Part shown: one piece after another, positions 1-12,100 of the stretch
Numbering within the stretch: position 1 is the stretch's first letter
Layout of the letters: every line of letters starts with the position of its first letter
Origin: Cryptomeria japonica
Lineage: Eukaryota > Streptophyta > Pinopsida > Cupressales > Cupressaceae
Reading direction: 5' to 3'
DNA length: 64,000 bases
Assembly (NCBI RefSeq): GCF_030272615.1
Contig: NC_081414.1
Location: 819,220,396 to 819,284,395, forward strand
Notes under the pieces: model-generated
Databases searched by the model: none
The model's input: the letters and a program-made list of their open reading frames with translations, nothing else
What the model was told of the DNA's origin: nothing
Program-made: the position numbers and the translations under genes

Positions 1-1520
1 CATATTTATTTTTATTAAGGAGATTGTTGGCAGTTAATTATCAATTATTGTCATTGCATTTTGCATCACTAATATGAAGGGATTGATTTATATAATGGAT
101 GTTTATTGGTTGTAAATGGTTTATGGATATCTACCTTCTTGGTTTTTGATGTCTACATTAAGTATGTTATAATGATATAGTTGATGATGTTGAAAATGTG
201 ATTGATGGAAATGAGAGCATGATAATATCTAGATAACTTGATATATTAAGATGATGATTAGATGCATGACAAAATAATGAATATATTATATTAGATGAAA
301 AGTGATGTCTCTAGGACACTTTCGTTCATGGAAATTTGATAAAGAAAGTTGTTGGAGAAGAATGTATTGATGTGTCTAGAAGAATTCTCTAAATTCCTCC
401 ACATTTGATGATATGGTCTTCCAGACTTGGATATAATATTTATGCTCTATGTACATTGCACTTCTATTTTTTTAGGTCCTTGGTGTTGCAACTGATATAA
501 TTAGTGATTCTAGTTGGTTGGCAATCTAGTTACATGTAAGAATTGGTCTGATAAATTATTTACATTTCTCTACATTAATGTTTCTAGTGTTTCATATTGG
601 AGGACATGTTTAGAATGTTTGTGTTGTCTTAGTTCAATTTTCAGAAGTTGGTGTTGTTTGCAGCAATGATAATGGTATTTTATTTTTTATTGCCTCCCTA
701 GAATAAAGTTCTTAGTGTCAATTATGTTGTGACAATATGATATTGATATGGAAAGATGAAGGAAGAATTTGAGAATGTTTTTAGATGTTCAATGAATGTC
801 CTGATATGCTTTGCATGATGCTAGATAGGCTACTTGATGGTGCATTGTGACTGGAATGTGTGTTTCAAGGTAACTACTCTGGTTTAGCCAAAAAATGTTG
901 TTCTTCAGCCCGTAGTGAATCCTTGGGTTCCTCCATTTTCCTTGAAGAATCAGTTACATAATTGTTAGGTCCTACCTTAGTGTGTGAGGATCTATATTAT
1001 GGTTGTTCATCAGGAATATATGTTTTTGGCCAACTAGTGATGTGTTACTTCGTGTATCTACACATTACCTTCTTATTGACCTTGGAAGATGTGTAATAGC
1101 ATATTCTTTGTTTGAAACTACCTAGAAAGAAATGATATGGTATTTTTAGGTCCTCTCTATCTCCTATATTGTAGAACTTTCACAACAATCATGTTTTGGT
1201 AGCCATTTTGATTGACCTAATGAAAGCTTTCAATGAAGAAGATGGTATTTATAGAGGATAAAATCAAGGTTGATCATGTGGATGGCTATGTGTATCAATA
1301 TGTGTACTACACTTACATTATTATATCATTTGAAGAAGTTAGTGATGTAAATTTTTGATAGAGAAAGTGTGTGGTGATTGTATTGAAGTTGGTTGATTGA
1401 GATAGAGATTCAAAGACACCTTCATACTTGGATTTTTTCAGAGGAAATGTTGTTGAAGGCCTATTCATTCCTAATTCATATATTCATGTACCTTTTTTGA
1501 TGACAATGATTCTTATTTGC
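1..1520. other. AT-rich stretch without recognisable gene
   Basis: No open reading frame of useful length and no recognisable domain on either strand. The sequence is T/G-rich on the plus strand and looks like old, mutated repeat DNA, probably the upstream part of the LTR remnant that ends near 1860. Confidence 0.5.
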
Positions 1521-1524
1521 AAGT

Positions 1525-1609
1525 TTTGTATCTTGCCTTGAGACATGCATCTCAAAATACAAGTCCTTTGTATCTTGCCCTGGGATAATGCATCTCAGAC
1601 TACAAGTCC
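1525..1609. repeat. Imperfect direct duplication, about 42 bp x 2
   Basis: Two adjacent copies begin TTTGTATCTTGCC and end TACAAGTCC, at about 1525-1566 and 1567-1609. Each copy contains a GAGACATGCATCTC-like dyad, so each could form a short hairpin. Confidence 0.75.
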
Positions 1610-1659
1610 TTCAAGGAGAAGTTCACTTCCTTGGAAGTGAGCCTTCAATAATATTATAA

Positions 1660-1860
1660 TCATTTTATATATTGTGAGTTGTCTCTCACGATGGTTTTTC
1701 CTTGTAAATCTAGTGTTCTCTTATGTATGGTGATTCATTATTTTATCTTTCATTGTTGTTGATGACAATAGGTCAAATTGACTATGAGTTGTGGAATAAA
1801 GTTTAAATGTTTGGTCTAGACTGATTCACCTTCCCCCCCCTCAATCCTAAAGTAATATCA
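1660..1860 (+). mobile_element. Remnant of a Copia-type LTR (3' end)
   Basis: The segment ends with CTGATTCACC followed by an 8-base C run (1833-1840) and TCAATCCTAAAG. The complete Copia-like LTRs at 7629-7671 and 13470-13507 end in the same way (GATTCACC, C run, then CTC..ATC..CCTAAA). I infer a U5 end of a related LTR; no PBS or coding region follows. Confidence 0.4.
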
Positions 1861-2569
1861 ATAGAAAGTGGCTATTATCATTAAATTCTTCTTTTATTAT
1901 TTCATTTCAAGTGCTAAAAATGGAGGGAAAAGCTAGTGTTTTTTGAGAAATAAATTAAAGACTCTTCAATTTACCAAAGAACATAGCTTGGTTCTTATTT
2001 TAATTCATCTTTCATATAGTTTAGCAATCTTAGGTTCCATATTTGGAAAAAGGTAATTGGAGAGAAATGAAAGAGAGGATTTGGATGCCTCTTTGTAATG
2101 TCTCATAGGGGTTATAATCACTATAAAGTGTATACTTTGATGATGTTAAAGAGAATCATTCAACAGAAGCAAGGTTGGAGAAGAAACTTGTTGGTTGCTC
2201 CAAAGAATTGCATGAGGAATATTGTAGGCAATTAGCTTACCAAGAGGAGAAAGATAGAAGAAGAGAAAGAAGAGTTTTGTAGGTGTGTTGGAAGTGTTAA
2301 GGAAAGCCATTAGAGCTAAAGGATGGATAAAATATCAAACCTAAAATGAGGATGAATCCAGAAGGTGTCAAGGCATAAATATTCAAAAAATTACATGCAT
2401 GAAGTGCCTAAAAATATTATAAATTTTTTGAATTATGTTTATTATTGAAATCCTTCGTAGATGTTATTATTATTGAGAAAATTTACTGTATGAATGTATA
2501 TGTGGAGGTTGAAATAAATATATGTTTAATATTGTTTTCCCACTCAGTGGATTGATTGGGATATAAGGC
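1861..2569. other. Uncharacterised spacer
   Basis: About 700 bp with no supported ORF. A purine-rich stretch at 2230-2280 (GAGGAGAAAGATAGAAGAAG) gives short charged reading frames only. I see nothing that can be named. Confidence 0.4.
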
Positions 2570-2852
2570 TAAAAAGATTGGGGAGTTTGATAAGACACAT
2601 TGATCCTAATTGCATCACGTGTAGCATCCATATACTCTACTTTAGTGGTATACAAAGAAACTATGAGCTACCTCATACTCATCAAACTCATTCATCCTCA
2701 AAACAAAGTAAATACATAGCCACTAGTAGACCTTTGACTATCTAGGTTACCTACCCAATCTACATCAACAAATCTATGTATGTTAAATAACTTAAGCACA
2801 TCATTAGTACCATGATAAACCAAAAACAAATCAAAATTATCTCACAAATATC
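2570..2852 (-). pseudogene. Ty1/copia pol fragment: RNase H region
   Basis: Read on the minus strand, this encodes the C-terminal part of a Copia polyprotein. Visible motifs are LVYHGTNDVLKLFN, FVDVDWVGNLDSQRSTSGY (the Copia hallmark D-A-D-W-A-G-D-x-D-x-R-x-S-T-S-G-Y) and TTKVEYMDATRDA (normally STTEAEYMAA). At least three in-frame stops interrupt it. The 5' side is cut at 2852 by the TGTAGACACC LTR. The missing upstream part is at 61484-61888, in the same orientation, and its KRLFRYL reading frame continues directly into this piece. Confidence 0.88.
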
Positions 2853-2950
2853 TGTAGACACCTAAAATTTTCATTTAATTAAATACATATTTACTATTCA
2901 TTTAATTATTTTCATTTAATTAAATACATATTTACTATTTATTTAATAAT
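2853..2950 (+). mobile_element. LTR-A, first ~100 bp
   Basis: Begins TGTAGACACCTAAAA, the same 5' end as the LTR at 61889, followed by duplicated TTTAATTAAATA palindromes. It is preceded by ATATC (2848-2852), and ATATC is found again at 61479-61483 after the other part of this LTR. LINE-1 sequence takes over near 2950. I infer that LTR-A (2853-2950 plus about 60660-61478, roughly 920 bp) is one LTR opened up by all later insertions. Confidence 0.6.
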
Positions 2951-3360
2951 TTGGAGCAGGGAGAGGACTGCATGGGTCGATCTTAATCCTCTAACCCTAG
3001 AAAAGAGGATCAGACAAATGAAACTCCCCTGCCACTTCTTGAAGGAATGAGTATAATGAGAAGGAGAAGGTGGGCTTAGATGAACAAATAGAAAAGAGTA
3101 GTGAAGATGAAGTAAGCATAAATTTGGATTCAAATTTGGATGTTAGTTTTGAAAATATTCAAGCTGGTATCATGGAGGAAAGGGGCTTAGAACAAATCTA
3201 GTCATTTGTGAAGACCCCCAAAATTAGATCAGACAAGAAGAGAGGGAACCAATCTAGTAAGGCCAAACTGGCTATAGCCGGATGTGCAAAAGGGAAAACT
3301 CGGCTCTTCCAAATAATTCTTAGGAACGGGAAGGAGTTACCCCTTCTCGAGGAGCTATGA
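2951..3360 (+). pseudogene. LINE-1 ORF1 C-terminal tail
   Basis: A charged C-terminal stretch (EQIEKSSEDEVSINLDSN, then a KKRGNQSSKAK basic patch) with in-frame stops, ending in a TGA that overlaps the ORF2 start as ATGA (3357-3360). In plant L1-type LINEs, ORF1 is an RNA-binding protein with a zinc knuckle; that part is missing here. Identity rests mainly on position before ORF2 and on the same ATGA junction in LINE-2. Confidence 0.55.
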
Positions 3361-4093
3361 AAATCATAAGTTGGAATGCTAGGGGATTAAATGCCCTAGC
3401 AAGTGGCACCTTTTTAAGTGCAAGATAGATGCTAGAAAGGTTGATTTAGTCCTGATTCAGGAGACAAAGTGAAGTAATGAGGAACAAGTTGTGAGGATGA
3501 ATATTTGGAGACAATGGGAGGGTCTATTTGTGGAATCCAGAGGAGCTTCAGGAGGTATTGGAGTACTATGGAACCCTACAGAAGCAAGATGCAATCTAGA
3601 GTCATCTCACTACAACTGGATGATGATTAGCCCCACTACCACTATAACTAATAAGGAAACTTGGAATGAAATTACTTAAGAACTCAGTGCAAGTAGGGAG
3701 GTAAAATTCATAATAGGGGGAGACTTAAATGCAACACTCAATAGCTCAGAGAAGCAAGGAGGTGTCAACTCTATGAGAAGAATCTAGCAATATTTCCAGG
3801 AATTTGTGGACACTAATAGAGTGAGGGAAGTAGTAACAAAAAATGGGAAATTCACATGGACTAACAGAAGGCAAGGTTTCACTTGCATTGCAGAGAAGTT
3901 GGATGAGTTATTTCTTTATGGGGATTGGTTAGAGAAGTCAATATCAATAGAGGCTTCAATATTACCATATAGCATATCAGATTACTTCCCAATTCAACTA
4001 AATTTTGAGGAGGATCCATGCTCTAGAGGGTCCCCCTTTAGGTTTGAAAAGATATGGACCAGAGACCCATCCCTATTTGAACAACTATCTTAG
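3357..4093 (+). pseudogene. LINE-1 ORF2, endonuclease domain
   Basis: ORF2 starts at 3357 with MKIISWNARGLNA, the usual N-terminus of plant LINE endonucleases (exonuclease-endonuclease-phosphatase fold), which nick target DNA for target-primed reverse transcription. Further family motifs occur in shifting frames: VESRGASGGIGVLWNP (about 3530), GGDLNATLNSSEKQGG (about 3718), FTWTNRRQG (about 3853), LDELFLYGDWL (usually LDRxL) and SISDYFPIQ (usually SDHxP) near 3977. There are several stops and frameshifts. The Asp and His positions of the catalytic core are partly altered (SDH to SDY), so the domain is dead. Confidence 0.85.
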
Positions 4094-4189
4094 TGGTGGA
4101 AGGAATGTTGGATGGGAAACCATTCTAAGATATTCATATTTCATAAAAAGCTAGCATATATAAAAAACAACTAAAACTATGGAATAAAG

Positions 4190-6753
4190 AACATTTTAAA
4201 AACATTTTTGAAGGAGCAAGAATTGAAGGAGATCTTAGGGATTTGAATGAATCAATCATTTCTAATAGAATGAGAGAGGAGGAATTCAATAAGGAAAAAA
4301 CCCTCAAGGCTGAACAAGCTGAAATCCTAGCAAGGGAAGAGCAACATTGGAGGCAGAAATCCAAGGAGATCTGGCTCAAGGAAGGAGACAAAAACACAAA
4401 GTTTTTTCACAATTCAGCCATAGAAATTAGAAACAGAGATAGGATTACTGAATTAATAAAAGAGGATGGTTAAGTGGCTCACTCTAGGGAGGAGATTAGT
4501 CAAGAAGAAATCAAGTACTTCCAAAATTTGTCGAATCAAAATAATCAAATTCGGGGTCAAAGAGAAGATAGAGAAATATTTCTCAATCAGATCCCCAGCT
4601 TAATCATATAAGAATAAAATAAGTTTCTTAAGGAACCCATAGATATGAAAGAACTCATGAAGGTTGTTAACCAAATGGCACCAAGAAAGGTCCCTAGGCC
4701 AGATGGTTTCCCAGCCTATTTCTACCAATTCTTTTGGGAAATCATCAAGGAGGACTTGCTAAAGGTGGTAGAGGAATCATGGAAGAAGGCCACTATTCTT
4801 GGGGTGACCAATCACACCTTTGTTTCTCATACCCAATAAAAAAGATGCCACAAGTATGAATGACTATAGACCAATTGCTTTATGTAATACTTACTATAAG
4901 AGCATCACTAAGATCATAGCAAATAGACTCAAGAAGGTCATTGGAAAGATCATTTCAAAAGAACAAAGTGGATTTGCACCTGGAAGATCTATATTAGAAG
5001 GCATCATAGTGGCTCATAAAGTGATCCACACAACCCAAAAGTTGAGTCCCAATATGGTAACCAAATTGGATATTCTCAAGGCATATGAATTTGTGGATGG
5101 GAGTTTCATGTTGGAGGTACTTGTTACGTTTGGTTTTGACAAAGCCTGGATTGAGTGGGTGAAGGGATGTATTGAGGTCCCCAAATTATTTGTCTTACTA
5201 AATGGGGTGGCTAGTGGTTTCTTCAGCACAAATAGAGGACTAAGGAAAGGTGGCCCTCTCTAACCTTACTTATTCATAATAATGGCAGAGGCGTTAGGTA
5301 GGAATATCACTAAGACTAGATTGGAAGGAAAATGGAAAGGGATAGAGATCACTCTAGGAGTAGACCCAATAACTCATCAACAATTTTGTAATGACACTAT
5401 TATGTTTGGAGATGCGTCAAGGGGAGAAGCCGGGAACATTAGGTCAATATTGGATAACTGCAACAAGGTATCAAGCCAAGAAATTAATTGGAGAAAATAA
5501 GAGGTATTTTTTCTCAATGTTCAGTCGAGGTTGTAGAAAGATATTACCAGGATCCTAGGTTTGAGAGTGGCTAATTTCCCAGGAAGGTTCTTGGGAATGC
5601 CTCTATTTGGGGGAATCAACAAAAAATGCTATTGGAATAGGCTGGTGAAAAAATGCAAGAACAAAATGGAACTTTGGAAGGGCAAGTGGCTTTCCTCTAT
5701 AGTAAGGATGTTGATGGTCAAAGCAGTTCTTTTGTAAATTCCAATCTATTCAATGGCATGTTTAAAATTTCCAACCTTGGTATAAGATAGTCTCAACCAA
5801 ATCATGCACAAGTTCTTCTAGAGTGGGCCAATCAAGGTTTAGAAGCATTCACTAATGGATTGGGAAAAGGTGTGTAAACCTCAAGAGGCAGGAGGGGTGG
5901 GGATCTGACAAATTAGATTCATGAACATGGCTTTGGGAGTGAAACTAACTTGACTGATGACAAAGACTAATCAGAAATGGGTCAGGATCCTAAGAAGGAA
6001 ATACCTAAACTTAGAAAATCCAATTGGTATTCTAAAGATTAGTAATCCTCCAAGGGGTTTTGCAATATGGAATTATATTTGTGATAAAAGGGACATCATT
6101 ACAAGTCCCACTACATGGTAAATATGCAATGGTCGTCTAGCTTCCTTCTAGAAAGATTCTTGGGATGGGAAGCCAAAATTATGCATAAATCCAAACCTGT
6201 AGGAGATTAGGGAGATAACATCTTCGGTTTGGGGGACAAAGGTCTGCAACTATGGAGAAACATTAAATATTGAAGGGATTGATAAGTGGAGATGGAGGTC
6301 AATGGATGACATAGATGCTCCCCAAGCCCAGAAAGAACTACTTGAAGGGATACTAAAAGAGAGACTAGTATCGGTCTCACAAGAGGATGACAAAGTAAGA
6401 TGGTGTTCTTCCAAGGATGGGGAGTATAAGGAAAAATTACGATACAAAATCAGGGAGTCAATAGACATTATCAATCAATGGCTAGTAAAGCTTCTTTGGG
6501 GAAAGATTTGCTTCCTAAAGCTAGAGTCTTCATTTGGTTGGAAATTCAAAGTAGAATTTTGACTCGAGATAGGCTCTTAAATTTGCACATTAGTGGGCCT
6601 AATAGATGCACTCTTTGTAAAAGAAATTTAGAATCAATAGATCACCTTTTAAGGACATGTCCATATGCAGACTTTTGTTGGAAAAAAATTCTGGGAAAAT
6701 TGGATTTTCAGTATGTAGAGCCTTCAAGCCTTACAGAATGGTTCATTATTTAG
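4190..6753 (+). pseudogene. LINE-1 ORF2, reverse transcriptase and zinc-binding region
   Basis: Reverse transcriptase blocks in order: a charged linker with WLKEGDKNTKFFHNSA (about 4372), PRPDGFPAYFYQFFW (about 4690), NDYRPIALCNTYYK (about 4859), SGFAPGRSI, LDILKAYEFV (normally LDLSKAYDxV), GLRKGGPL and QFCNDTIMFGD (normally FADDTxLF). Both Asp-bearing motifs are damaged, so this copy cannot polymerise DNA. Near 6571-6690 a zinc-binding C-terminal domain is clear: ISGPNRCTLCKRNLESIDHL, then TCPYADFCW, with Cys, Cys, His, Cys spacing of the zf-RVT family. At least six frame breaks separate the blocks. Confidence 0.88.
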
Positions 6754-6881
6754 CCAGGGAGAATGCACAAAGGAATGTTCAATAGTATCTGGAAAGTGAT
6801 ACCATCAACTATGGTCTAGGAACTCTGGAAGGAAACAAACCAGAGGACTTTTAAGGACCAAGCCATGCCAAGAGAAATCTT

Positions 6882-7671
6882 TGTTGGCAAATGCTCACTC
6901 CAATGAGAAATTGTAGGTGATTGAAGGTTTTGTCATTGATGGGAACCTTGCAATCATATGACACCAGCAAGACAAATATACCGGCACCGAAAACAACAAA
7001 CCCTACATCGACACACAGAACATCGGCAGTAAAAGGATGGATACCGACACTTTGGCCGATAGGAATTTTGTTGATAATATATTTTGTAATTAATTGTAAA
7101 ATCATTGTAAGCCGACATGGAAAGTTGTAATATGACTCATATATGTATGAGATCATTGTAGAACATTTAGTAATAATGAGATAGGCAAAATTATACAGAC
7201 CTAATATGTGAATTATAGGTTAAGGGTTTATGTATGAAGCAGAGCTAAAACCGGTATTAGATCTGGCATAACAGATGCTAATTTGAAGCAGTACAAGACA
7301 TTGGATTTGTATAATCCATTTTGTAAGTCAGTGTGACTTCCTTTGTAATTGAGTAGTGAGCTCTAGGCACTTGGCCTTCCTGCATGTGCAGGCCCCTCTT
7401 GTAAAATAGTAATATTCCCTTATTGGCCAGTAAGTGAATATTGTTGGTCACAAATCCCACCGAGGTTTTTCCCACACTAGGTTTCCTCGTTAAACTACTG
7501 TGTTATGGCGTGCTTTTCATGTGGTTGTTGTTATTCTTGTTTACTGCATTATTTTTAGTTTACCAGCACACAGTATTGTTATGCTTTACATGTTTTAAAT
7601 CAAGTAAATTCATAAACCAGTTAGATACTAATTCACCCCCCCCCCTCTCAGTATCTTTGGGAATCCTAAAA
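6882..7671 (+). repeat. 5' LTR of the pol-less Copia-like element
   Basis: 790 bp, starts TGTTGGCAAA and ends GGGAATCCTAAAA. It matches the 3' LTR over its full length with many substitutions and about 18 bp of net length difference. By eye I estimate roughly 5-6% divergence. It contains CCGGCA/CCGGTA-rich segments and a C run just before the 3' end. Confidence 0.88.
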
Positions 7672-7673
7672 AT

Positions 7674-7685
7674 TGGTATCAGAGC
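7674..7685 (+). other. Primer binding site (initiator tRNA-Met type)
   Basis: TGGTATCAGAGC lies two bases after the 5' LTR. This is the standard Copia PBS, complementary to the 3' end of plant initiator tRNA-Met. Confidence 0.93.
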
Positions 7686-7742
7686 TTGGTTCTCTATTTT
7701 CAGAAGCCTAACAACTTGAGGAAGATCTTGACACTGGTAGAG

Positions 7743-8921
7743 ATGGAAAAGTTGAAGAAACAATTGGAAATAGCTCTTTCAGACTATGATGTAGAAAAGT
7801 TGAAAAATATTAAACTTGAAGATGATCTAAAGGCTGCTCAGGATATTATTCAAGCACTTCAAGAAAATCTTACCATTGCAAGAAATAAGAGAAGAGAACT
7901 TTGTGAAAAGATGCAGAATGAGAATGATGAAAAGGAAACTCTCAATGATCTGGTAAACAAACTAAGACAAGAAAACAATACAACAAAGAATGAAATGCAG
8001 GATATGACTATGAGATTTTGCAAAGAAATTGAAGATAGGAAGAAAAATGAAGAAGACTTGACTAGAAGACTGAATGATGCTACAAATGAAAACACAAGAC
8101 TTAGTCATGAAAATGATATATTGAAGACAAATCTGATGCATACACAAAATGACACAAATGAGCTCATGAGATAGAAAGGAATCTTGGAAAGAGAACTAGC
8201 TACTGCAAATCAACACAAATAGAAATTCAAGAAAAGCTCAGAAGAACTTGGTGACATGCTAAAGAATCAAAAACCAAATGGTGACACTAATGGCCTTGGC
8301 TTTGAAGTTGGTGAAAGCTCTAGTACTACAAACACACATGATCATAGCAAACCGGTAAGGTAACCAAATACTTATAAATTTAATGGGAAATGCTTTAACT
8401 GTAATATGTATGGTCATAGAGAAAATCAGTGTAGATCTAGAAATTATTAGAGCACTAATACACCCACCGGTCAATGTTCTAAATGCAACAAAGTTGGTCA
8501 TAATTCAGAGAATTGCAGAATGAATGTAAGATTTTATGTTTGTGGGAGATTTGGACACTTATCTTATCAATGCAGAACACAAACCGGCATAGGATATGGA
8601 AAAGCTATTTAGAAAAACAATGTGACCTATTATGCTTGTAAAAAGATTGGACATATTGCAAAATTTTGTAGGAGTAAGGCACAACCGACAAATAATAATG
8701 GTGCTAGTTTGAAAGGTAAAGAAAAGGTTGAAGAGGTAAAGCAAGAATTCTCAAAACAATGGATCAGAATGTTGATGGGAATACTCCTCCACTGGCAGGA
8801 GACTCCTCATCTAACTGAAGAAAAATACTTTAAGGGTTTAGCAACAAATGAAATACATGTTATTATTCCCTCAGTTGATGGTGAGAAGTTGAAATTACTT
8901 CTATACCGGCAAATGAGTTAA
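7743..8921 (+). pseudogene. Gag-like protein: coiled coil plus four zinc knuckles
   Basis: One frame runs 7743-8921 with about five in-frame stops. The first 140 codons are a long heptad-rich coiled coil (KLKKQLEIALSDYD to NDTNELMR). Then come four CCHC-like knuckles: CFNCNMYGHRENQC (about 8390), CSKCNKVGHNSENC (8474), YVCGRFGHLSYQC (8532, first Cys replaced by Phe) and YACKKIGHIAKFC (8631, first Cys replaced by Tyr). Two or three knuckles are unusual but known in plant gags; four is more than typical. The usual N-terminal capsid (UBN2-type) domain is missing, since the ORF starts only 58 bp after the PBS. It presumably derives from a packaging or assembly protein. Confidence 0.8.
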
Positions 8922-9123
8922 GTTGTAACTTAACCAACAAGCATTAAATGTGGTAGTTGGTGAAAATAACATTATAAAGCAAGTATTTTGGCTCCATTTT
9001 TCATTCACCAAGCATTCAAATCTTTCAGAGCGCGAAAATTCCCAAGCGAAGGTATTTCAAGCAAAGAAGCGAAGAAATCTATCAAATCATTCATCCTTAA
9101 GGTGGATTAAGGTATTTATAGCT

Positions 9124-12100
9124 ATGGCATCTTCATCCACTCCTGAATTTATTGCAAACCCTACTGTTGTTGAAGTTGTTAAGCGACCTAGACCCATTTT
9201 TCAGCTAGTTCTTGAAATTGCTAAGAAAGATGATAGCATAGGTGCATTCTCTCAAATCCCTAAAGGAGTAGTATATGTTGAAGACCCTAGAATGTATTTA
9301 CATTATCATATTGATGAACTAGGTGATGATGAAATTAAAAATATGTATAAAACTGTAATCTGTGATGAATCCGAAAATGTCAAACTTGGACACAAGATAA
9401 TAGAAACCCTAGGTTTCACTGAAATTCTTAGTATCCCGGATTTCCCCAAGGATATCATAAGAATTGTGTTAAGCAGGGTACATGGTGAATTTTTCTGGTT
9501 AGACTCTATTCACAAGATCACAAAAGAAGCGGTAAGGGCAGTAACAAGGTTACCCTCTACCGGCATCAAACCTGACAAAACTAAGAAGGTCTCAAATGAC
9601 TTAGTGACAAAACTAACCGGTGCAACATTTGATAAAAGATCACTAAGGGTAAACAATGTAAAGGATACAAATATAGATTTATCAGTATGATCTTAGGTTA
9701 CAAGGCTACACATGCAAATAGGTTAAACTCAGTTTCTAGCCTATGTATTAAAAGTGCCTATGATATGGTAAATGATAATGCAAGGATAGACATATGTGAA
9801 TGGCTTAAAGATGAGCTAATAGACAATCTAGGAAAGATCAAGAGGGAAAAGAAAGGAACATTCAGATTTGGAAACCTACTTGTTTGTTTGATGCTATACA
9901 TAACCAAACAAGTACCTGGTATTGGTGCTAAAGATTTTGGATTTGATATACCAGTAGGAAAACAACTATCGGAATTGCTAAAGAATATAGGAGAGAACAG
10001 GGAGAAAACCATAAATGAGCACTTTCAAGCACTAAAGGCTCGAATGAAAACAAGAGTAAGGTTATCACAAGCTATTGTGGATAAGTACCAAAAGGAAATC
10101 TATTTTGTAATAAAGAAAGATGAAATTTGGATGGAGGCAGTTATTCCTAGAACCATCTGAGTAACTGAAATGGTGTATGAGACTGATGACAACATAATAG
10201 AAACTTATGCAAAATCCCTCCTGGAAGCTCCTAAGGAACCGGAAGAAAAAGTATTTGGTAGTGCTGAAACTATAGAAAGCCAAATTCAATCAAGGAAAAG
10301 AGTTAAGAAGGTTGAGGCAACTATTAGAAAAGGAACTTGGCAGGAAAAAGATATTAAAGAAGATGTGCTAAAACAAACCGATATAACTGAAAGTAAGTTG
10401 GAAGCACTTCAACTGGAAACTCACCTTTCACCAGTTGGAACTTCTTCAGAAAGTGATATACCTGTTGTATTTAAGAGAGTTGAAAGGAAAAGAAAACCTT
10501 CACCGAAACCTTCTCCTACACCAAAGAGGACAAGACAGAAGCAACAGGCAGTGAGGCCCCCAGCAAAGAAATTAACTCCAAAGAAAAAAAAGATGACTCC
10601 TAAGAAGAAGACACAACAAACTATTGCTCCCATTGATAAAATTCTCAATGAAATTATAGAGGATGGAAAGTTGAAGAACATCAACAAATTATATGACACA
10701 CTATCCGCTGATGACAAAGAGAAAGTAGAGAACAGTGTAATCTTACACTTAGATATTTTCAAGAATTTTTTTATGCAAGTTGTTGATGAAATACCAACAG
10801 ATCTATATAATAGACTAGAAGCTAGAAGAGTAGCTATTGTTGAGCTAGATAAGAAAATAAAGATTGAAAAACTACTTGCAGTGCACCCTGTTAACTCACC
10901 TGATAAGATGGATTAATTAATCTCTGAGGCTAACCGGTCAGTATTCTCAACTGCTCACTGACATGTAGCACTGATGGCAGGAAGAGTGAATCGGGTAACA
11001 GAGGAAACAACAGATGCATGGGACATATTCCTAGTAGAAAGAGAGAAACAAGAAGAGTATCTAAAACCTAAAACCTTCAAGGTATATAAAAAGGAAAGGG
11101 ACAAAGGAAAAGGTAAGGTAGGTGGACCTCGCAGTATAAAGATAACAGACAACTTAACCCCACCGCCTCTAGATACTCCATCGGTAGACACTACTGACAA
11201 TCAACCGGCAACTGAGAGTATGGACACACCACATGAGGATACAAATCCTGACTCTAAGGTGTTATATACAATGAAAATTGACACTCAAGAAGTCAATATT
11301 ATGGTGGATAAGGAATCAACTGAGAAATCAAATGTGGCAATAGAGCCACCGATAGGAAATATTGCAGTAGAAAACATTGAAATTGGGGAACTAAAACAAA
11401 CTGAAGGATCAAGTGAACCCCCAGACACTGGAAAGGCAAAGAACACAGATGTGCATACTGATGCATCCATTGAGCCACCAAAAACTACTGAAACTGAAAA
11501 ACCAACTGAGTCACCGGCAACAGGTAACACAAAGGAAAAACCGGCAATGGACAACACAAAGAAACAGGCAAAGAAACAAGCTCCTTCACAGGTACAGATA
11601 GAGACAGTGCCACCGGCCCAAAATGAAAAGCCTAAAATTTTGTTTGTAGAAATGCAAACTCAAACAGATCCTCTAGAGAAAGAGGATAGAAAAGCTATAA
11701 CTACAACCAGCAGATTACAGATTGTAAAAGTTGTTGGACAAACATCTAGTACAACCATGATAGAATTCAGACCTACTAATGTAACTGAGGTCTTATTAGA
11801 TTCAATAAAGAAAATAACAGAGTGCAATGCACAAGCCTATAAGGCTATAGATGACACTTTACCAATTTTGAAGATGATAGCACCAAAGTGCAGTGTTGAG
11901 AATAAAGATTCTTTGAGCCAATTAGACATATTGTCTAAGTATATAACCGACAACCTAATAACACTGGACAAAATAAATGATGATACATTTAAGGAAAGAA
12001 TGATAAAAGAGAAAGAAAAATTCTTTATGAAAATTGTGAATAAGAACAAAGAGGAAATGGATACTCTTTTACCGGAACTCAGTGAAATCATTTTTGACTT

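Larger units (their letters stand above)
2951..6881 (+). mobile_element. LINE-1, 5' and central part (L1-type plant LINE)
   Basis: A plus-strand non-LTR retrotransposon containing in order the end of ORF1, an apurinic endonuclease, reverse transcriptase and a zinc-binding tail domain. The RNase H domain and 3' region are displaced to 13513 onward by insertion of an LTR element at 6882. All frames are broken by stops and frameshifts. The start is approximate because the 5' end is truncated or hidden in AT-rich LTR sequence. Confidence 0.85.

Noticed and set aside
10421-10762. Minus-strand ORF rich in Phe/Gly opposite the Lys-rich block
   Set aside because: It is the mirror of the Lys/Pro-coding stretch of the novel ORF on the plus strand.
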